Shown here in pieces: positions 1 through 14,250 of a stretch of 64,000 nucleotides of DNA; positions within the stretch are counted from its first letter, which is position 1; each line of letters begins with the position of its first letter. The notes below the pieces were generated by a model. The model was not told the DNA's origin. It worked only from the letters and a program-made list of their open reading frames with translations, and ran no database searches. The translations under genes and the position numbers were made by a program. Source of the stretch: Oscheius dolichura (Eukaryota; Nematoda; Chromadorea; Rhabditida; Rhabditidae); the NCBI GenBank assembly GCA_932521035.1, contig OW051492.1, positions 2,232,001 through 2,296,000 on the forward strand. Direction: 5' to 3'.

Positions 1-3000
1 AACACGTAATATAGAGGAAATTAGCCGGATATCGTTAGCAGCGAGGCCTAGTGTGGTCCGATCTGTTTGCCTAAAGTCTTAGTCGCGCAAACGAGGGGTG
101 AATAGGATGAAATATTGCGGCCCACTCCACACACATAATTAACCGGATAAGATTACCACACGATATACATGATCTGGTGGAGGAAGAGGGAGAATGAGCT
201 TGTGTGCTGTGTGGCTGAGACGAGCAAAGAAGAATGAGCTGTACAAAATAAACTTCGGATTAGACGGGCAGGCGAGCTCTTTTTCTCGAGGAATCAGAAT
301 TTGTAGCTTTTATAGACAACAAAAAAAAAGAAAAGCTATTAGGAAGATTTGCACAGAGAATTACGTGAGCATAATTATTGGAAGAGATCTTCTCCCACGA
401 ACAACAATCAGTAGCCAGGAAATGTCCGGACGTAACGGGGGAAATTGAAAACCGGCAAGCATTTCGTCAAAACTTCCCCTCTTGAAAGCGTAAAAATTGT
501 TTTCTGGTGAATACAAATATATTCGCATAATTTAGAGAGCCAATATATATATTTTCATCAAACCGTGTCTTCATTTCTCGCAGCAGCAGCATCGCCTAAT
601 GTGTTAGAATGTGTGTCTCTGCAAATCGTCGTCGCGACTATCAATCAGTGCTATATGAGAGCGTCATTAGAGAGGCCAAGGAGGACGAATGCAAATGAGC
701 AAATTCGAAAAATCTCTCGCTCTTGTGTTTATAATCTGGCCGGGGTCATGCACCTGTAGAGGACTGTAGGTAGTCGGTTAATTACAAGGAATGAGAGGAG
801 ACGAAACCCGCCGATTAGCACAGTCCTCTAAGGGGATTAAGCTAAGATTTATGCCGGTGACCGGCGATTCTGATGAGATAGAAGCGACCTTCAGGGATGG
901 GCAGTACTTGACCCGAGAACAGGATTACTGCCTTCTCCTACTGGAAAGAGCATTTTAGCCCTGGAGCACTGGAAAACCATCAAATGATCGAAATAAATAT
1001 GCTTGGTTCATAAGCGCACTGTTTACAAGAGCCCCCGATCTTTTCATTGGAGGGGTTCTCGTTCATTTTTCTCTTTTCCTTCGCGTTGTCATTTGATCTG
1101 ACTCATTCCCGTCCACTTTTTATATTGATTGATTGGACATGAATCACTGGTTCTGTTCTCACCTCGCCGCTGCAGCTCTGTTTCACAAGTGTTTACCTTT
1201 TTCTTCGGGTTGCGCGTATTCGTTCATTGAACTTTCTGTAATTTTCTTCGGCTAATTATCGCCTGGCGAGATGACCCGGATTCTGTTTTGTTAATCCTCA
1301 TCCGGTCGGTGCCTTTTACCTTGTTCCGCGCGGCTAACTTTCCCACATCGGTCGCTTGACTCCGCGTCGTGTTGACATGACAGATAATTGTAAGTAATTC
1401 CATAATTGCTCATGATTGACTTTGTTTTGTACCGCTATGATCCCCCACTTCGTTTTCTAGCATTTCTAGGAGAATCTATTTTGTGTAAAGTTCCCGGAAA
1501 TACAAAGGGGAGAACAGGCGATAAAATTTGCTGTTTACGGGCGAGACGACAAAATCTCGGCAGCCACTTTACTAGCCATTACCCGGAATGTTAACCAACA
1601 CATCTGCGTTCTATGTAAACGAACGCCCCATAAACACCATATGAGCATCGAATAACGTGTTGTTTTAATTGCCACAACCACTGTGTGCGAGAATCTCGAC
1701 TCAGTGGCCGCCGGGTTTGCAAATTTGCTTGAAGGGAGGGGGACTAGGATTTTTGCTTGCGATTGTTATCTTCTTGTTTGAAGGAAAAATAGAAAAGCTC
1801 ATCTTTCTTTTGGAAGTGGTCACAATATTAGCTGCTGGACATCTGGGTTGCTAACGAGGAGCCAAGATGCCAGGTGCGCCAAACGGCTTTTTTACGGCAT
1901 ACTAATAGATTGACATTGGATGAGAGAAGAAGACTATGATAATGGGCGATGGAATTCTCCTCCTGTCTTCTGTTTGATTTATATGAATCAGTTGCGGTGA
2001 TTTACACGAATCAGTCTGTTGTGGCGCGCTTAATTGATGACAGCAATGTGTCGGGGAGAGCAAAACTGCTGTTCGGTGTGAGGAATGACACCTTGGACGG
2101 GAGAAGAGAGGGGCACAACTGTTGCAATCACCTCAGGGGGAGATCTCTTCTTGTAGTGGTCACAAGAGGGAAGAAAACAAGGAAAAGAGAAGAAGAAGGG
2201 CGCAATGAGATGAGAGAGGAAGAGCCTACAAGATTTATGCCGGAAACTACGACCAGCAATCAAGGTTTCGTTGCAAGTTATGGGTTGCTATTTTTTAGAT
2301 TGCCAAAAAAGCACTTCTTTGATCTTTTCATCGAGCATAACGGCCAAAATATGCTTGTCTAATTGAGCTTGTCTCATTTTGATCATTTTGTTGGGAAATG
2401 AGCTTTTGAATTGTAAGAACTTAATTCCGCTTACAAATTCCTTATTTTTCATACTTGTCTTCGTGTCTTTTGCTTCCCTACTTTGTCTTCTTTCGGTCTC
2501 CAACAAGACATTAATTATCCATTGAATGGCAGTATATTCCATTCCGTATCTAGTGCCACACGGGAGACAACTGTTATTCGTGATTGAGAGCGACAATTTC
2601 GTTATTTGATACTTTGACAGACTGGTCAGTTGGAGGTGGCAATTGGTTGTTTCAGCTGTTCTGATCAAAGAGAAGAACAGAGTGGTCATTAGACGTTATC
2701 AATCAGATCAACCTCGAAGACAAGAGTCTATAAGACTGTTGTATTCCCGATGAGTTACGACGACCTATTGTGCAATTGTCAGGGTCATTTCCCTCTCCTT
2801 TCTCTCTTAATCGACTAATCTCTGTAAACAATAGAGAGACTGTCCGGAGACCTTCTTTATTGAGAGGGATCATTGGAGAATAATAAACACGCGCAATAAG
2901 CCGTATTTTACTAGGTGGGAGAGCATAGACACTTGTACTGTGAATGAGGTCAGGCATCTGTTGTGGAGTCAGTTTTTTAGGGGATTAGGGCTACATTGCG

Positions 3001-4244
3001 CCAAAGGAGGCAGCTCAGCAGGGGTGGAACAGCCGTGTCATTGTCAGCCACCTTTTAGGGAACGGTTTTTGCTTACATAAAGGGAACACGCTCAATTTTT
3101 ATTTACAAGCTGCCAGTGATCTTCTTGTTTGCTTCCGTTTTGGGAAGTTATATGATTCGAAATCCTCATTAGTAGTTTTATGACAGCCAGCAAGAACACT
3201 ATTTGCATTTATTTGTCTCATTAGGACCTCCATTGACATTAATATTAACTTTTATGGCGATTTTATCGGCTTGGAAAGGGCATAATTACAAAGATTGCCT
3301 TTTTTTTCTCGTCCATCTTGAGGAATATGTACTAGTTGGTGTGACAAGGGTCCCAACCGCCTAATGGCAAAACGCATCTGGCCGACATGAAGGTGATGGA
3401 TGAGGCAGAGCCAGATTAGGATTCATCTTGATCACACCTTGCTGTCGCTGGATACGATCCAATTAGCTATCCTATTGGGAATCATTTACAGTCTGCCTGT
3501 CTTTTTAGAGAAGGAAGCATGCAAGATTCATCATCTTCACTCGGCCAGCTGTCGGCTCTGTTCAACTAGGTGTCAGACATGTGTTCACACCTCGCCGGCC
3601 CGATGCCAGCCGTAGGAAGACTCAGTTTCATATACAAAGAGATCAGATTTCGGGACGGAGTGAAGAGCAAAAACGGGAAAGTCCTGCTTCTTGGGTGTTG
3701 GGATACATAATTGGCACAAAAAACAATAGAAAATGTAAGGCGTTTACGCGCAATAGTCGGATGGGAAAAATCACCTAAAATCACATAACCTCATTTTGTT
3801 GAGCATTTGTAATCTTGTCCTGTTGTTTCCCATATTTTCTAACCCTTTGTTTCTTTTTGCGATGTTGTCTGTTCGTTTTTGGATGTAAGGTCATTAATCT
3901 TCATCGACACCTAGTGCCCCATTAGCATAAACGTGCGTAAAGAGGCAAGATGCTCTCTCTTGTCTGTATCAGCTGTTGTTGGCTCTAATGAGAAGCCTCT
4001 GACCTCTGCTACCGGAAGATGGATTACTGCAGAGTTTATGGGACATTTTTCTCGTTATGCTGCTCGTATAGGGAATCGTCGTTTTGATGTATGGTAGTCA
4101 TTTTAAACGTCAAAGTGAAATGTTTCCAGGTGGTTGGCTGCTGGGATAATTTTGCTGAATCTTGTATGCAACGTATAGTTGTGATTATAATATCTTATTT
4201 GAAGGCTCTTGTCTTTTATCTTCATTTTTAAATTTATTTTTTAG
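1..4244. other. Non-coding upstream region, no gene seen
   Basis: No chain of exons with consistent phase and splice sites was found on either strand. The open frames here are short, start at arbitrary points and have no family resemblance. A partial copy of the hairpin repeat found elsewhere in the window (core AAATCTCGGCAGC) sits near 1549-1562. The stretch probably holds the promoter and upstream region of the ankyrin gene that starts at 4245, but no specific control site could be picked out. Confidence 0.5.
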
Positions 4245-7200
4245 ATGGCTTCGCATAAAGGAATCGATGACCATCGTCCGCTTGGTCTCCGTGATACTGT
4301 TTTTCACGCCATTCAAGGATTTCCTGATGTAATTATTTGGTTATTTTTAATGGTTAATATTTAGAGGGTTTCCATGTCGCCAGATCGTCGATTAGCAAGA
4401 TCAGCATCTTATAGAGTTAATGCTGTTTCGCGACCTCTGCCTCCTCCAAGCCTTAACAGAACAAAAGAAATTTCCGGCAGTTTCTCTTCTTTATCAATGA
4501 AAGACACTGATACATGGAATGATGATTATTCTAAATTGTCTTCACTTTCACGAAGAGGTATCGCCAAAAGCGTTAGCCATTATGAAAATATTGACGAACG
4601 GGGAGATGTAAGTCATTTTTAATTTTTTCTTCATGATTTTAATTTTAGATATCAATAAATTCTTTACGAGCATCATCGGCAGATAGTATAGTCACAGTTC
4701 CTACAATTATTGTTACACAAGCAGAGGTTCAACCTCAGCGGCAGGTAAGCTTTTTCTACTTTCCGGAAGGCATGTGGTAGCTTCGAGGTGTCCTCACTGA
4801 TTTATTACCAGCCTTCACGCTGTTTACGAGCGCTGTTCCCCGCCACAGCAAAATATCTAACACGTGTCGCGCAAAATAAATGGAGCATTTTAGTAGAGCT
4901 AGAAAAACTACGGTGGGGGCAAGAAACATAGGCCGAGTACAGTAACAAATAAGAGGCAAAAGAGGGAACCGGTGGCGCATGCGCGTGCGATAATTGACCG
5001 ACTTATAAATTCGATCTAGTGTAGGGACAGATGAGTATGATCTTTTCCTGTTTGGTGTGTAAAATTGCAGAATAAGGGGCGTTACCTTGTTTTTAGAATT
5101 AGTTTGTAGAAATTAGCTTTTTTGCCAATGTTTGCAATAAAATTTCATCAAGATAACATTAAATGAGGCATAAAGTGGCTGTAAATCAGAGAGCAACGTG
5201 TCCCTGCAACCCCATGTGGTTCTAGTCAGCCAGGTGGCAACAAGTCCCTGCCCTCCCGCAAATCCTAATGGCAACAATTGAGGCTATAATCCTAATGAAG
5301 TACCATCCTCCTTCTCTCACCCGTAATAGAGCTAGCAAACATTACGTAAAAGCTCGTGTGCAATCGACCCCAGCCGCTTGTCTAGGCTGTTATCGCATCT
5401 TGAAGACATTGAATAGCCGCCAGTGGCAAGTAGCTACATATGTCGTTTGGAGGGATACGGTAGCTGGGTGGTTCAATCCTAGTCAATTACGATAAGTAGC
5501 AGTGTTGAGCATGAAAAGTGACTGCTATAAATTAGCGCGTAAAAGGCAGTGTGAGAGGCCACCAAGCCACTCTAATATGGGGGTGAATTGAATGAAATTT
5601 GACGGCGGTGGGAGGTGGTTTTTACAAGAGGGACAACCGCGGAACCCGCTTATAATTGTACCGTTTGGATGTTAGGATCGAAGAAAAGGATTCAAATTAA
5701 TGAAAAGGGTAATATATGTTTCAGAAAGTGTTTTGCTGGTTAAAATCACTAAAAAGAGATGTTGAATATTTTGATTTTCTATATTTATAGCGATTAATAG
5801 ATGGATACATGGAAATTAGCAGCAATCTTTAGATAATGGAGATTCAGGAGGCGTTTATGGATACAGTAGTCATTTGAATAATGCAGGCATAACCGAATCC
5901 GGGTGTCGCTGCCACCTAATTATGACTGGACCTGTCCTTTCCCCGGAGAGTTGGCCTGTTGGTAATTAGCGGGGCGTTTAATTAGACACTACTGTTTACA
6001 TTAGATCTCTGATGGGTAAGGCGTCTGGTTCTATCTCCGCAGAACATCTTCGTTGATTAATTATCAAAGAGTAGGGAGGCGCTACCGTAGTTCGTGTTCG
6101 AACGCATGTTTACTAGGCGACGAGGTATCGGATAGCCACTTGTGCCCGGGAAACCGCTTTAGAGCAGGGGCTCAAACGCGCTAATGAATGATTTCAAATG
6201 CTCCCTTTCGGAACTAAAGAAGTCGCTGGTCGAGTGGCTGGGAAGATGACACATGCCGGAGATGTACGAGCCCATTTAGTAGAATGTATAAGATTGAGAA
6301 GGGAAAACCTTCATTTTAGACTACTCTTCCTCATGAAGATACGATAGACTGAAAACTTGAGGCTATTCCCAAGGCGGTCTCCCACGAAAGTCACAATTGT
6401 CATTTCCGCTTCTACTAAATCGGCGTTTGAGAAGTGAAGGTTTGGGCTTGGTGGCTATCCGTTGAAGGCACCGAACTACGGTGTTTCCCACAGTCGCGAC
6501 CGGGTGTCATAACGCGTAGTGACAGGTTGCGTGCACATATTTTGCGACTACAGACTGGGGACTCGTTTACGAAGAGCAGGGGAAAGACAATTAGGTAAAC
6601 GGTTTATGAGAAGTCATTGAGAGGTGGTGATTGATAGAGCGTATTGTTTTGACACCATGTGGTGAGGTGGTTTTTTCGCTCTCGGCTCTTCTGCGTCTCT
6701 GAAATCTATGTGCACTTTCGGCTGATGTGACTCAACGCCACCCGGTGGTTTTTGGGGTCCGTTTTGATAGGATACATTATAAACATGTGTGGGTCTCCAG
6801 TCATAACCGCCCCATTGAGCTTAAGAGCTCTTGGCTGTCAGATGCGAGCATTGAGGACAATCTAAGGGTCAACAGGAGCGAGAAATTGTTGTTTTTATGT
6901 CCAAAATTTATAATTACATGTGTAAACTATTAGAATCTGCCTTTTATTTGTTGCCAGGGGATAGTCCATCATCCGTTTATAGAGTTTACAAGGTCGTAGC
7001 CACAGCAACCACCGAGCGAATAAGTGCGCGGAGTGAGTGAATAATGTACTTTTTGTCAAACTACCCGCGCCACAGGCCACCTAAAGGATCGCCGCCGCAT
7101 TATTACCAGCCATCCCAATCAAGACTACGGTAGCGGAGGGCTACTTCTTTTAGTAGTAAAAAAACGGTCTACCTCAAGAGTACCGGCGCGCGACTCCCCA

Positions 7201-10200
7201 ACTAGCTAATTGCCGGGTACAAGGTCTAAGGGGTGGTTAGGGAACTTGGAAACTGCGGTGAGAACGTTCTCTTGCAGTATTTTCAGAATTATACAAGTGA
7301 AAAGTTACTAACCAGTTCAACTTATTGAATTAGACGTTGACGCGAGCAATTAGCATAAATGCGATAATGATCTTTCTTGAACTTGAAACGGTTCCGCCAG
7401 ATCGAGAGGGGCGATTGCGGCTCGACTGTGTACTGTCACCTCAAATCTCGAAATGTTGCCGTGATGAGCCTGCGGGTGGTGACGATCTCGGTCATCTGTT
7501 ACCATACAACAATTCATGCGAATTGGGACTAGGGGATTAGCCTCGAGAAAAGGCGGAAAACTGGGGAGCCTGTGCACATAGGGCTGGCTTCCTAGACCCG
7601 CTAAAGGCGTATTCGGTTACAGGATTATCAACAAAAAGCGGATATGCCAAGCTTTTGGTCGGCCGATTTGAGGAAAAGGGGCCAGTTTTAAAGTTTTTAG
7701 TCGCAAAATTTTAATTAATCTTCGAAGAAAGCTATAAATGGAGTTTTTTATCCATCTTTTGTATCTCTTTTTTGTTCTCTGAGCTAGTTTGTCGGTTTGT
7801 TTTGTTTTGACAGTCTCTTCTTCATTATTTCACTCACTCGAAAGAAATAGGCAGCCATGTCATGACGTGTTCAAACTAAGAGCGTACGGTAAAGACTGGT
7901 TGCTGTCACTCGGACCGATGTTGACATAATCACCCGTGGTGTGGTGATTGCTCCGCGTTGATACGAGCACTTGTGCCAACGATACGTGAAAATCGCGGAT
8001 ACTATTACAGTCACGAGGCTCTGGTGCTTGCTTCTTCAATTGAATAGAGGGATAAATTTCAAGAAGTTGAGCTTTGCGGCCCAGACGGATTCTAACTCAG
8101 CAGGCGATGGACGGATTACGGTCTTCACAAAATGTATGATCCAAGTATTCGGCGCAGCCATTGTTGGCCGTCTTGGAAGGGGATTAGCATAATATAGGGA
8201 GTTCGCAGCGGGAGAAAAGAACTGGCGGGCCGAGGTCCTATGTTGATGAAGTATGGGATTTATGCCGCGAACAGACGGGTGCAACACCTGGGGAGCATCG
8301 TAAGAGGATTGTTTATAGACAGTAGAACAATATCGAGTAATATTCTTTGATTTTCAGATTACTAAAGCACCAGCAGCTAAAGATGTCAAAGGAATAACTA
8401 AAGAAACTATGATCGAATGGGTTAACAGCTGCAGAAAAGGACTTGTGGACAAATGCCAAAAGATGCTTGATAAACAGGTTTGTTAGATTTTTTTTCATAT
8501 TTATAAGTATGTGCTTTGCGTTTAAATTATTATTGTGATTTTTGAAAGAAGAAAGTATGCTCAGGAATATTTTTAGTCTAGATAATAAATAAGGTTGGTG
8601 TCAGACGAGCGCATTATCAACTGCTCATTTGATTCACCGCATCAGTTAGTTAATAGTTGCTCATTTGGGCAATTTACGTCTTTTTCTACTTAACAATAGT
8701 TGGCACGAAGACCTCCCTCAAGGAAAAGTTGTTTTTGCTACTACTTTTTGCGATCTGAACGAAATGAAGTTGCTGCCCCCATGAACGCTTGATTATAGGT
8801 TATGCGAGCGAGCTTTGAACAACGCTGATGAAAATATTTTTGATTTACAGCCGGAACTCGCAAACTACACCCCACCTTACTATTATGGATATGCCGCTGT
8901 ACATATGGCTACTGTTGGAAACTGGGGAAAACTCGTCGAACTGCTATTCCAAAGTGGAGCCGATTTGGATGCACAAACTACGGTATTCACTTTTTTTTAA
9001 AAAAATATTCATATAAATTTCTTTAGACTGGTAATTCAGCTCTTCATCTAGCTGCCGAGAACAATCATAGGGACATGATAAGATTACTTTTAAGATTGGG
9101 TTAGTCTCAAATTTCACATAAGTTCAGCCGCTAGTGGTTACGGTAGATTAGCTCTGATTGACCGCTGTTAATCCGATGTGTGTATGGTATTCGCTTCCGC
9201 TACTGTAAATACTTGGCCGGCGGCTCGTTTAAGCCTCACAAAACGCGCCCTTGTGAGATGGCAAACACATTGGAGTACCCTCGTTAGCACCTGTCAGCCG
9301 GTAATCGATAGGTCTCTCGAATACAGTGTTGATCTCCTCCGGCGGCTCATTTGACTCTGGCCATCTGGAGGTGTACACCTGGGCGCGCTTGTTGGGTAAC
9401 AGTGGATTAGACGGGTTGTGTCAAGTGAGCACTGTAATTAGAAGGGCAAAAATTAATGGCGAGGGAATAATTTCTTTTTATTTCAGGAGCCAACCCGTTT
9501 CTAAAGGATTTACAAGGACAACCCTATAACTTCTACCTCAAAGATGATGAGAAATCTTCGACTTCGGATATTATCCTAAGAAGTTGGTTGATTTCTTTAT
9601 TTCGCTTTTAGCATTGATAAGATCCTGTATCAGGAACTGTTGTGCTAGTGCTGTGCTTATATCATGTTTACCCGCGCACACGATTCGCGCTCACTAGCCT
9701 CTCGTAGCTACCGTAATGAAGCACTGTTGTTACAAACCAGAAGCGCGCCGGATTGTCGAATTATCGCCCGAGATTCGACCGCGGCCGCTTCTCGCCCTGA
9801 GTGCCAATATTTGATCAGGCCTTGTGATTAGCCGATTGAGTGCTCAATACGAGCGATGAAAGCTGCTCCCGATGCTTGCGGAGAAGCACCGGATGAGGGA
9901 CTGGCTGGTTGTTATGAGGAAAGACTAAAGATTAAAGAAATCAAAAGGGATACGCTGTGCTTGTAAACGAGGTTGATAACGACTAGATTTTTGGAGATGG
10001 CGGTCATATTTTCGATAATCGTTTCTTTAGCTCTGCAGAACTCTTTTGTTTGCTACAAAAATACCTTTTTGCTGCTCCGCAGATAAACTCAAAAATCACA
10101 CAGGAAATTACAGCAAGCTTTCTCCGTTCCCTCTATGTCCTTTCCATGCTAAGTGCTCGTTTTATTAAGCTACCAGTATGCCTCCGGCGGCGTTTGGATT

Positions 10201-10851
10201 ACAAATTTGACAGTCGAAAAAGATTTGACCGTCGGATAAGGTCAAATGGTCGAAACTTTCTGCTTCTCTCTCATTTGACCTGTCAATCCGTACAGACGAC
10301 AGGTCTTGCAGACAGACAGACAGAGATCTGCCTATTATTAGGGTAGGATTTCCATATCGCCAGCCATTTTGTTTGAACTTGCTCCAAACAGCTCAACTCC
10401 AGTCAGTACACACACGTTAAGAGTCCTGTTTAGCATACAGGGACATCGATGCAAATCGGTGTGGATGCGACTGTGTGCACAGGCGGCCTGGTTGGAATTG
10501 ACAGAAAGCTTGTCACGGGTATGCTTGCTCGCCGGCCTCGTCGGCGCGTTGACATCGTTGTGACACCTGCTGCCCCACGCCACGACAGACGCACAACATC
10601 AAGTCCGAGAGGGTAGCGAACAATGACAAGTTCCGGGGTTAAAAGAGTGACTAAAATGGGGGATAGTTCTCTTCTCTGCTACAATAATAACCTTATTTTC
10701 AGATAATAACAACAAAACGTTCCGACCGCGTCCAGCATCTCAAGGAGCTATGGATACTTCCGCGGATTGCAGTTTTCTACGAAAGAACAGCTTCCGAGAA
10801 GCTATGATAAAATTTGTCCGTCGCAGTCCATCGCCAGTCTCAAGATCTTAA
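4245..10851 (+). CDS. Ankyrin-repeat protein, 8 exons
   Basis: Exons 4245-4328, 4365-4607, 4649-4744, 8358-8477, 8851-8982, 9027-9099, 9487-9582 and 10703-10851 join in phase to give about 330 residues. The start ATG directly follows a TTTTTTAG acceptor, so it fits a trans-spliced mRNA. The first 140 residues are polar and serine/arginine-rich, without a recognised domain. The C-terminal half has ankyrin units, seen in the stretches YYGYAAVHMATVGNWGKLVE, GNSALHLAAENNHRDMIRLL and the following GANPFLKDLQGQPYN, each with the helix-loop pattern of the family. The tail after the repeats is basic and serine-rich and ends SPSPVSRS. Ankyrin repeats bind proteins; nothing here names the partner. Intron 3 is 3.6 kb and intron 7 is 1.1 kb, far longer than the usual introns of this window, and both carry repeat-like DNA. 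The exact orthologue was not recognised. Confidence 0.8.
4745..8357 (+). other. Long intron 3 of the ankyrin gene
   Basis: This 3.6-kb stretch lies between GTAAGC at 4745 and TTTTCAG ending at 8357. It has no reading frame with splice signals or family motifs on either strand. It holds scattered sequence that looks like decayed mobile DNA, but no terminal repeats could be defined. Its length contrasts with the 36-60 nt introns in neighbouring genes. Confidence 0.6.
10165..10345. repeat. Dispersed repeat with a CAGA tract, copy 1
   Basis: This copy begins near a CAGTATGCCTCCGG motif and ends with AGATCTGCCTATTATTA and GGTAGGA. It shares both ends, the GGTCGAAACTTTCTGCTTCT block and the CAGA microsatellite with the copy at 22490-22718. 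It lies in intron 7 of the ankyrin gene. The order of blocks is the same in both copies, which supports a mobile or satellite-like family of about 180-230 bp. No coding capacity is visible. Confidence 0.7.
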
Positions 10852-11758
10852 CCTAGTTTGTGATATTGTTATACTATTGTCCAGCAAATTATTTTTGTCT
10901 AATAATAAATCAACAACAACCTTGACTCCCATAGAGATTATTGTCGTGTGCACTAGCCGCTAGTTAGTCGTGCGTAAATTATCGCGCTATGTTGTACAGG
11001 TGGTGTGTATTTCTGTAGCTACTGACCCATGAAATTATCAAAGAAGCCGCCAAACCTGCATGTATCGGAGGTTAGCCGCGGTTACAGTGGAGAAACAAGA
11101 GGGGGGTCATACGGGAATCCCACTAGGGACATTGTTGCACTTGTCAACGGGACTGGTTTAGCATAATTTCGATTAAAATGCAAGCTGCTCCTCCACTAAG
11201 GAGGCGATAATCTAGCATCTAATGAAGCCGCCGCCGAGCTGATCCCCGGGAGGGAACCACCAGAACATTTGTTCTTTTTATGTCGCCTTCTACCAATAGG
11301 TTCCAAGTGGTCAATTTTTATCCCAAGGGGTTGAGGTTACTGTAGGCCGAGTAGAAGAAGCACTCAGGGGCCGGTCCAAACACTGCGACAGACTGTGAGA
11401 ACATCCTCTTGATGAGCGCCGATGCGCAAACAGCAATCTCCCACATGTTGACGAATTTGCACCAGATTAGAAGATGATACGATAAAGAGAGAGAGACTGT
11501 CCAGAGAAGAGTGGAATTGGCGGAGCGAACAATGGAAAAATATTTTCCTGTTTTCTATTGACAAGGGAAGGATACTTGCTCGGCATCATTTTTTCAAACT
11601 TTTTTGATGCCATCTTGTAGAGAATTTTCTGGCGATCAAGACATATTCTTTCCTTTTTGGTAAAATCGCGTTCTAGAGGAGGAAAATGCAAAATAAAATT
11701 CAATGCTAAACGTGTTTTTGGACTTGTCTATTTTCCATTCTCCTTCTAAAAATGTGAA

Positions 11759-11838
11759 GCGGTGGCTGAGTGGGTAATGCACCTGCCCACAAAACTTTTG
11801 TGTTTTTTCAACTTGGGTTCAATTTTTCCAAGGCACCA
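11759..11838 (+). pseudogene. tRNA-like sequence, likely tRNA relic or SINE head
   Basis: The stretch has an A-box-like TGGCTGAGTGGG and a B-box-like GGGTTCAATT at a spacing close to that of a tRNA, and ends in CACCA. The acceptor stem and anticodon stem do not pair well and the middle is T-rich, so a working tRNA is unlikely. It may be the promoter part of a short interspersed element. A covariance-model tRNA scan would decide. Confidence 0.35.
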
Positions 11839-12078
11839 AGTCATTTTTGTAATTTTTTGGGGGTGATTGAATCAGTTTTCGACTACTTTCCCCTTTATAT
11901 GCCGTAAAAAGGGCGAGAAGGTGTTCTCACATCCTTCTGCTGTGAAAATTCCGCCATCACCCGCGAGTCCAGTATTCTCCTCACCAACGTAATTATGAGT
12001 GTTAAAGCAGAAGCAAATGGCAGAGAGCTGATTTTAGCAGAGTTTGAGCCTTGGGACGGAGTCATGGAGGCTTGCCGC

Positions 12079-12169
12079 CGCACCCGTGAACTCTCGGCAG
12101 CTGGGAGATAAAGAATTGTGGTGCATTATTCACTTATGGCGCAACTGCCGAGATTTTACAGGTGCAGCC
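12079..12169. repeat. Hairpin repeat, copy A
   Basis: Left arm CGCACCCGTGAACTCTCGGC and right arm CTGCCGAGATTTTACAGGTG are near-perfect inverted copies separated by about 45 nt. It is one of a family of about 100-bp fold-back elements in this window that share the core GCACCCGTAAAATCTCGGCA. Confidence 0.75.
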
Positions 12170-13223
12170 ACGCGAATCTTTATGGTTGGTTTTTTTGGTG
12201 TTCTACAGTTTCCAATGGATTTCTCTTTTCGCTATTGAACCCGAATAAATAAAATTGACTTTCTACAGAAACCATGGCCGGGAAGCGGGAATTTCAAAAA
12301 TTTTCCCCTGAAAGTCTCAAAAAGGCGGCGGGATATCCCTTTGGAAAGGGGATCATGCGTATAGTTCCCATAGTTTTGAGAGTTCCGTGTCTCTTCCGGT
12401 CCTTCCCCCATATAATCTCGTCCGATTGTCTTCCGCAGATGACAGTCATTTGGCGCCAAAAGGAGGCAGCCGGCCGGGGGCACAAAATGCTCAGTCTGCC
12501 GTTTTCGGGTCTGTCGCGTGAGAACAATACGGTCGGCGGGTGGACGGGCCCCCCACTATAATCAGTGTCCATTACGGTTAATTATCTGAATATGCGGGCG
12601 GTCTGCCTCTTCAGTCGCGGTAAATGTCAAAAGGGGCGACCTTTAGGGACTGGGGGGAGAAAAAAGTCGCCTTGCTCAGCCGGTGTTAGTCACATGGAAG
12701 ACATCATGAAATCTGCCAGGAAAGCCTGTTGACATAGTCGTCCGTGTTAGGGGCGACACTCCGGCCATACCGGGGGACATGATGTTGAGACGACGGATTA
12801 ACGGAGGGGCCACAAAAAGCCGTGAATTATTGCTCTATCGAGGAGTGGGGGGACCGTGTAAATCATGAGAAGACATCTGCTGGAAGGTAATGGGCAAAGT
12901 GAGGAAAAACGGAGGAAAACATATGTGCGCGGTGGGACTATAGAAAGAGCCACGAGTGACAGTGAATTATTAGAAGGAGGAGAAAAAAACCGGGGAGGGG
13001 ATGGGTGGATAGAAATAATAGAGACGGGCAGAAGGAAGACAATAGGGAGCAGGGGGAGACAAGATACAGGAGATAATGCGTTGGGAAGGAAAATGACTCT
13101 TTTGCGGAGAGGAGACAGTAGGAAACCTTTAAATTTCGATGAAAAGCTATTTAAAGCCCTTATACCCGGTTAGAATGAGAGATACGGTAAGGAATGGACC
13201 ACTGGAACCATTTCCCCAGCCGC

Positions 13224-13316
13224 CGCTGCACCCGTAGATTCTCGGCATCGCGTGATTCGCCGCGCCGAGTTACAAGATGATTGAGCTGCCGAGATTTTAT
13301 GGGTGCGGGCGCGCGC
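13224..13316. repeat. Hairpin repeat, copy B
   Basis: Left arm GCACCCGTAGATTCTCGGCA and right arm TGCCGAGATTTTATGGGTGC face each other across about 45 nt. The outer bases are GC-rich (CGCCG / GGGCGCGCG). Confidence 0.75.
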
Positions 13317-14223
13317 CTCTCCAAAAGGGAGTGCTCTAGTATTGAATGGATTATAACGCCTTTTTGATGAGATACGGTCAGATTTTGCATGGGAAGAAAG
13401 AGGAAGGGATCAAAAGAACATGGAATTCGACCCAAAGATCATACAAATCAGGAAAGAAAAGATGAAATGAGGGGGGGGGGGGTTCCCAGATGACGAAACA
13501 AGAGGCAGGAAGGTGGTAAAACAGCTGACAACTCAGAGTGGGGTTACGGTTTCTCTCTTATGATTTCAATGATGTTTTGTCAATAAAACACGTGAGTCTG
13601 GGCACTGTTAGCACACTACTATTTCAACAATCGTGAGAAAGAAATCCAACAAGTAGAGGGGGGAACACACTTCGAGGGGAGTCAGGTGAGCGTTTGGAGG
13701 TAATATTTCGATTCCTGGTATTTCCGAAAAATTCATGGATTACTGTAAGAAAAGACAAGACTAGCCCAAGAAATAGAGAAGAGAGATGACTTGTTTATGA
13801 GGGGCATAAAACTGGGAGGAAATGACTGTCCCCCGGACGAGGAGAAGAGGGGCAGCTGTCCCTCCTGGTGATATCCCGCGCAATTGACACCAATGGCGCA
13901 ACTTGAGGAACGGAGACGCAACAATTGGGGAACAATAAAAATTAGCGGGTCACAGTTGTTCCTACTGGTTTACTGTAGCTTTTTTGGATCATTTTAAAGG
14001 AATACGAGAGCTTCAGGGCCTGGAAAGAGAAGAGCGCGGCTACTGTAGTCGTTTCAGTTATATAAAGTCATTTTTTACCATCAAACTTCTAATTTTTCAT
14101 ATTTTTAAACATTTTAGACCTTCTTTGCCTCATTTGAAACCCTACACACCTTTAAAACTGCTAAAAATTGAAGAAAATGCTAATTTTCGAGGACACTGTA
14201 CGTGCGGCGTGAACAATGCTACC

Positions 14224-14250
14224 AGCTGCCGAGATCATACGGGTGTGGCG
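14224..14250. repeat. Hairpin repeat, half copy C
   Basis: Only the right arm, AGCTGCCGAGATCATACGGG followed by TGTGG, is recognisable. The left arm is lost or too diverged to see. Confidence 0.5.

Noticed and set aside
2030..2957. Several 70-130 codon frames in the first 3 kb
   Set aside because: They overlap on both strands, begin at random points and lack motifs or splice signals.
13471..13482. G12 run as a possible structured element
   Set aside because: A single homopolymer without neighbouring G-tracts; not enough to claim a quadruplex or a function.
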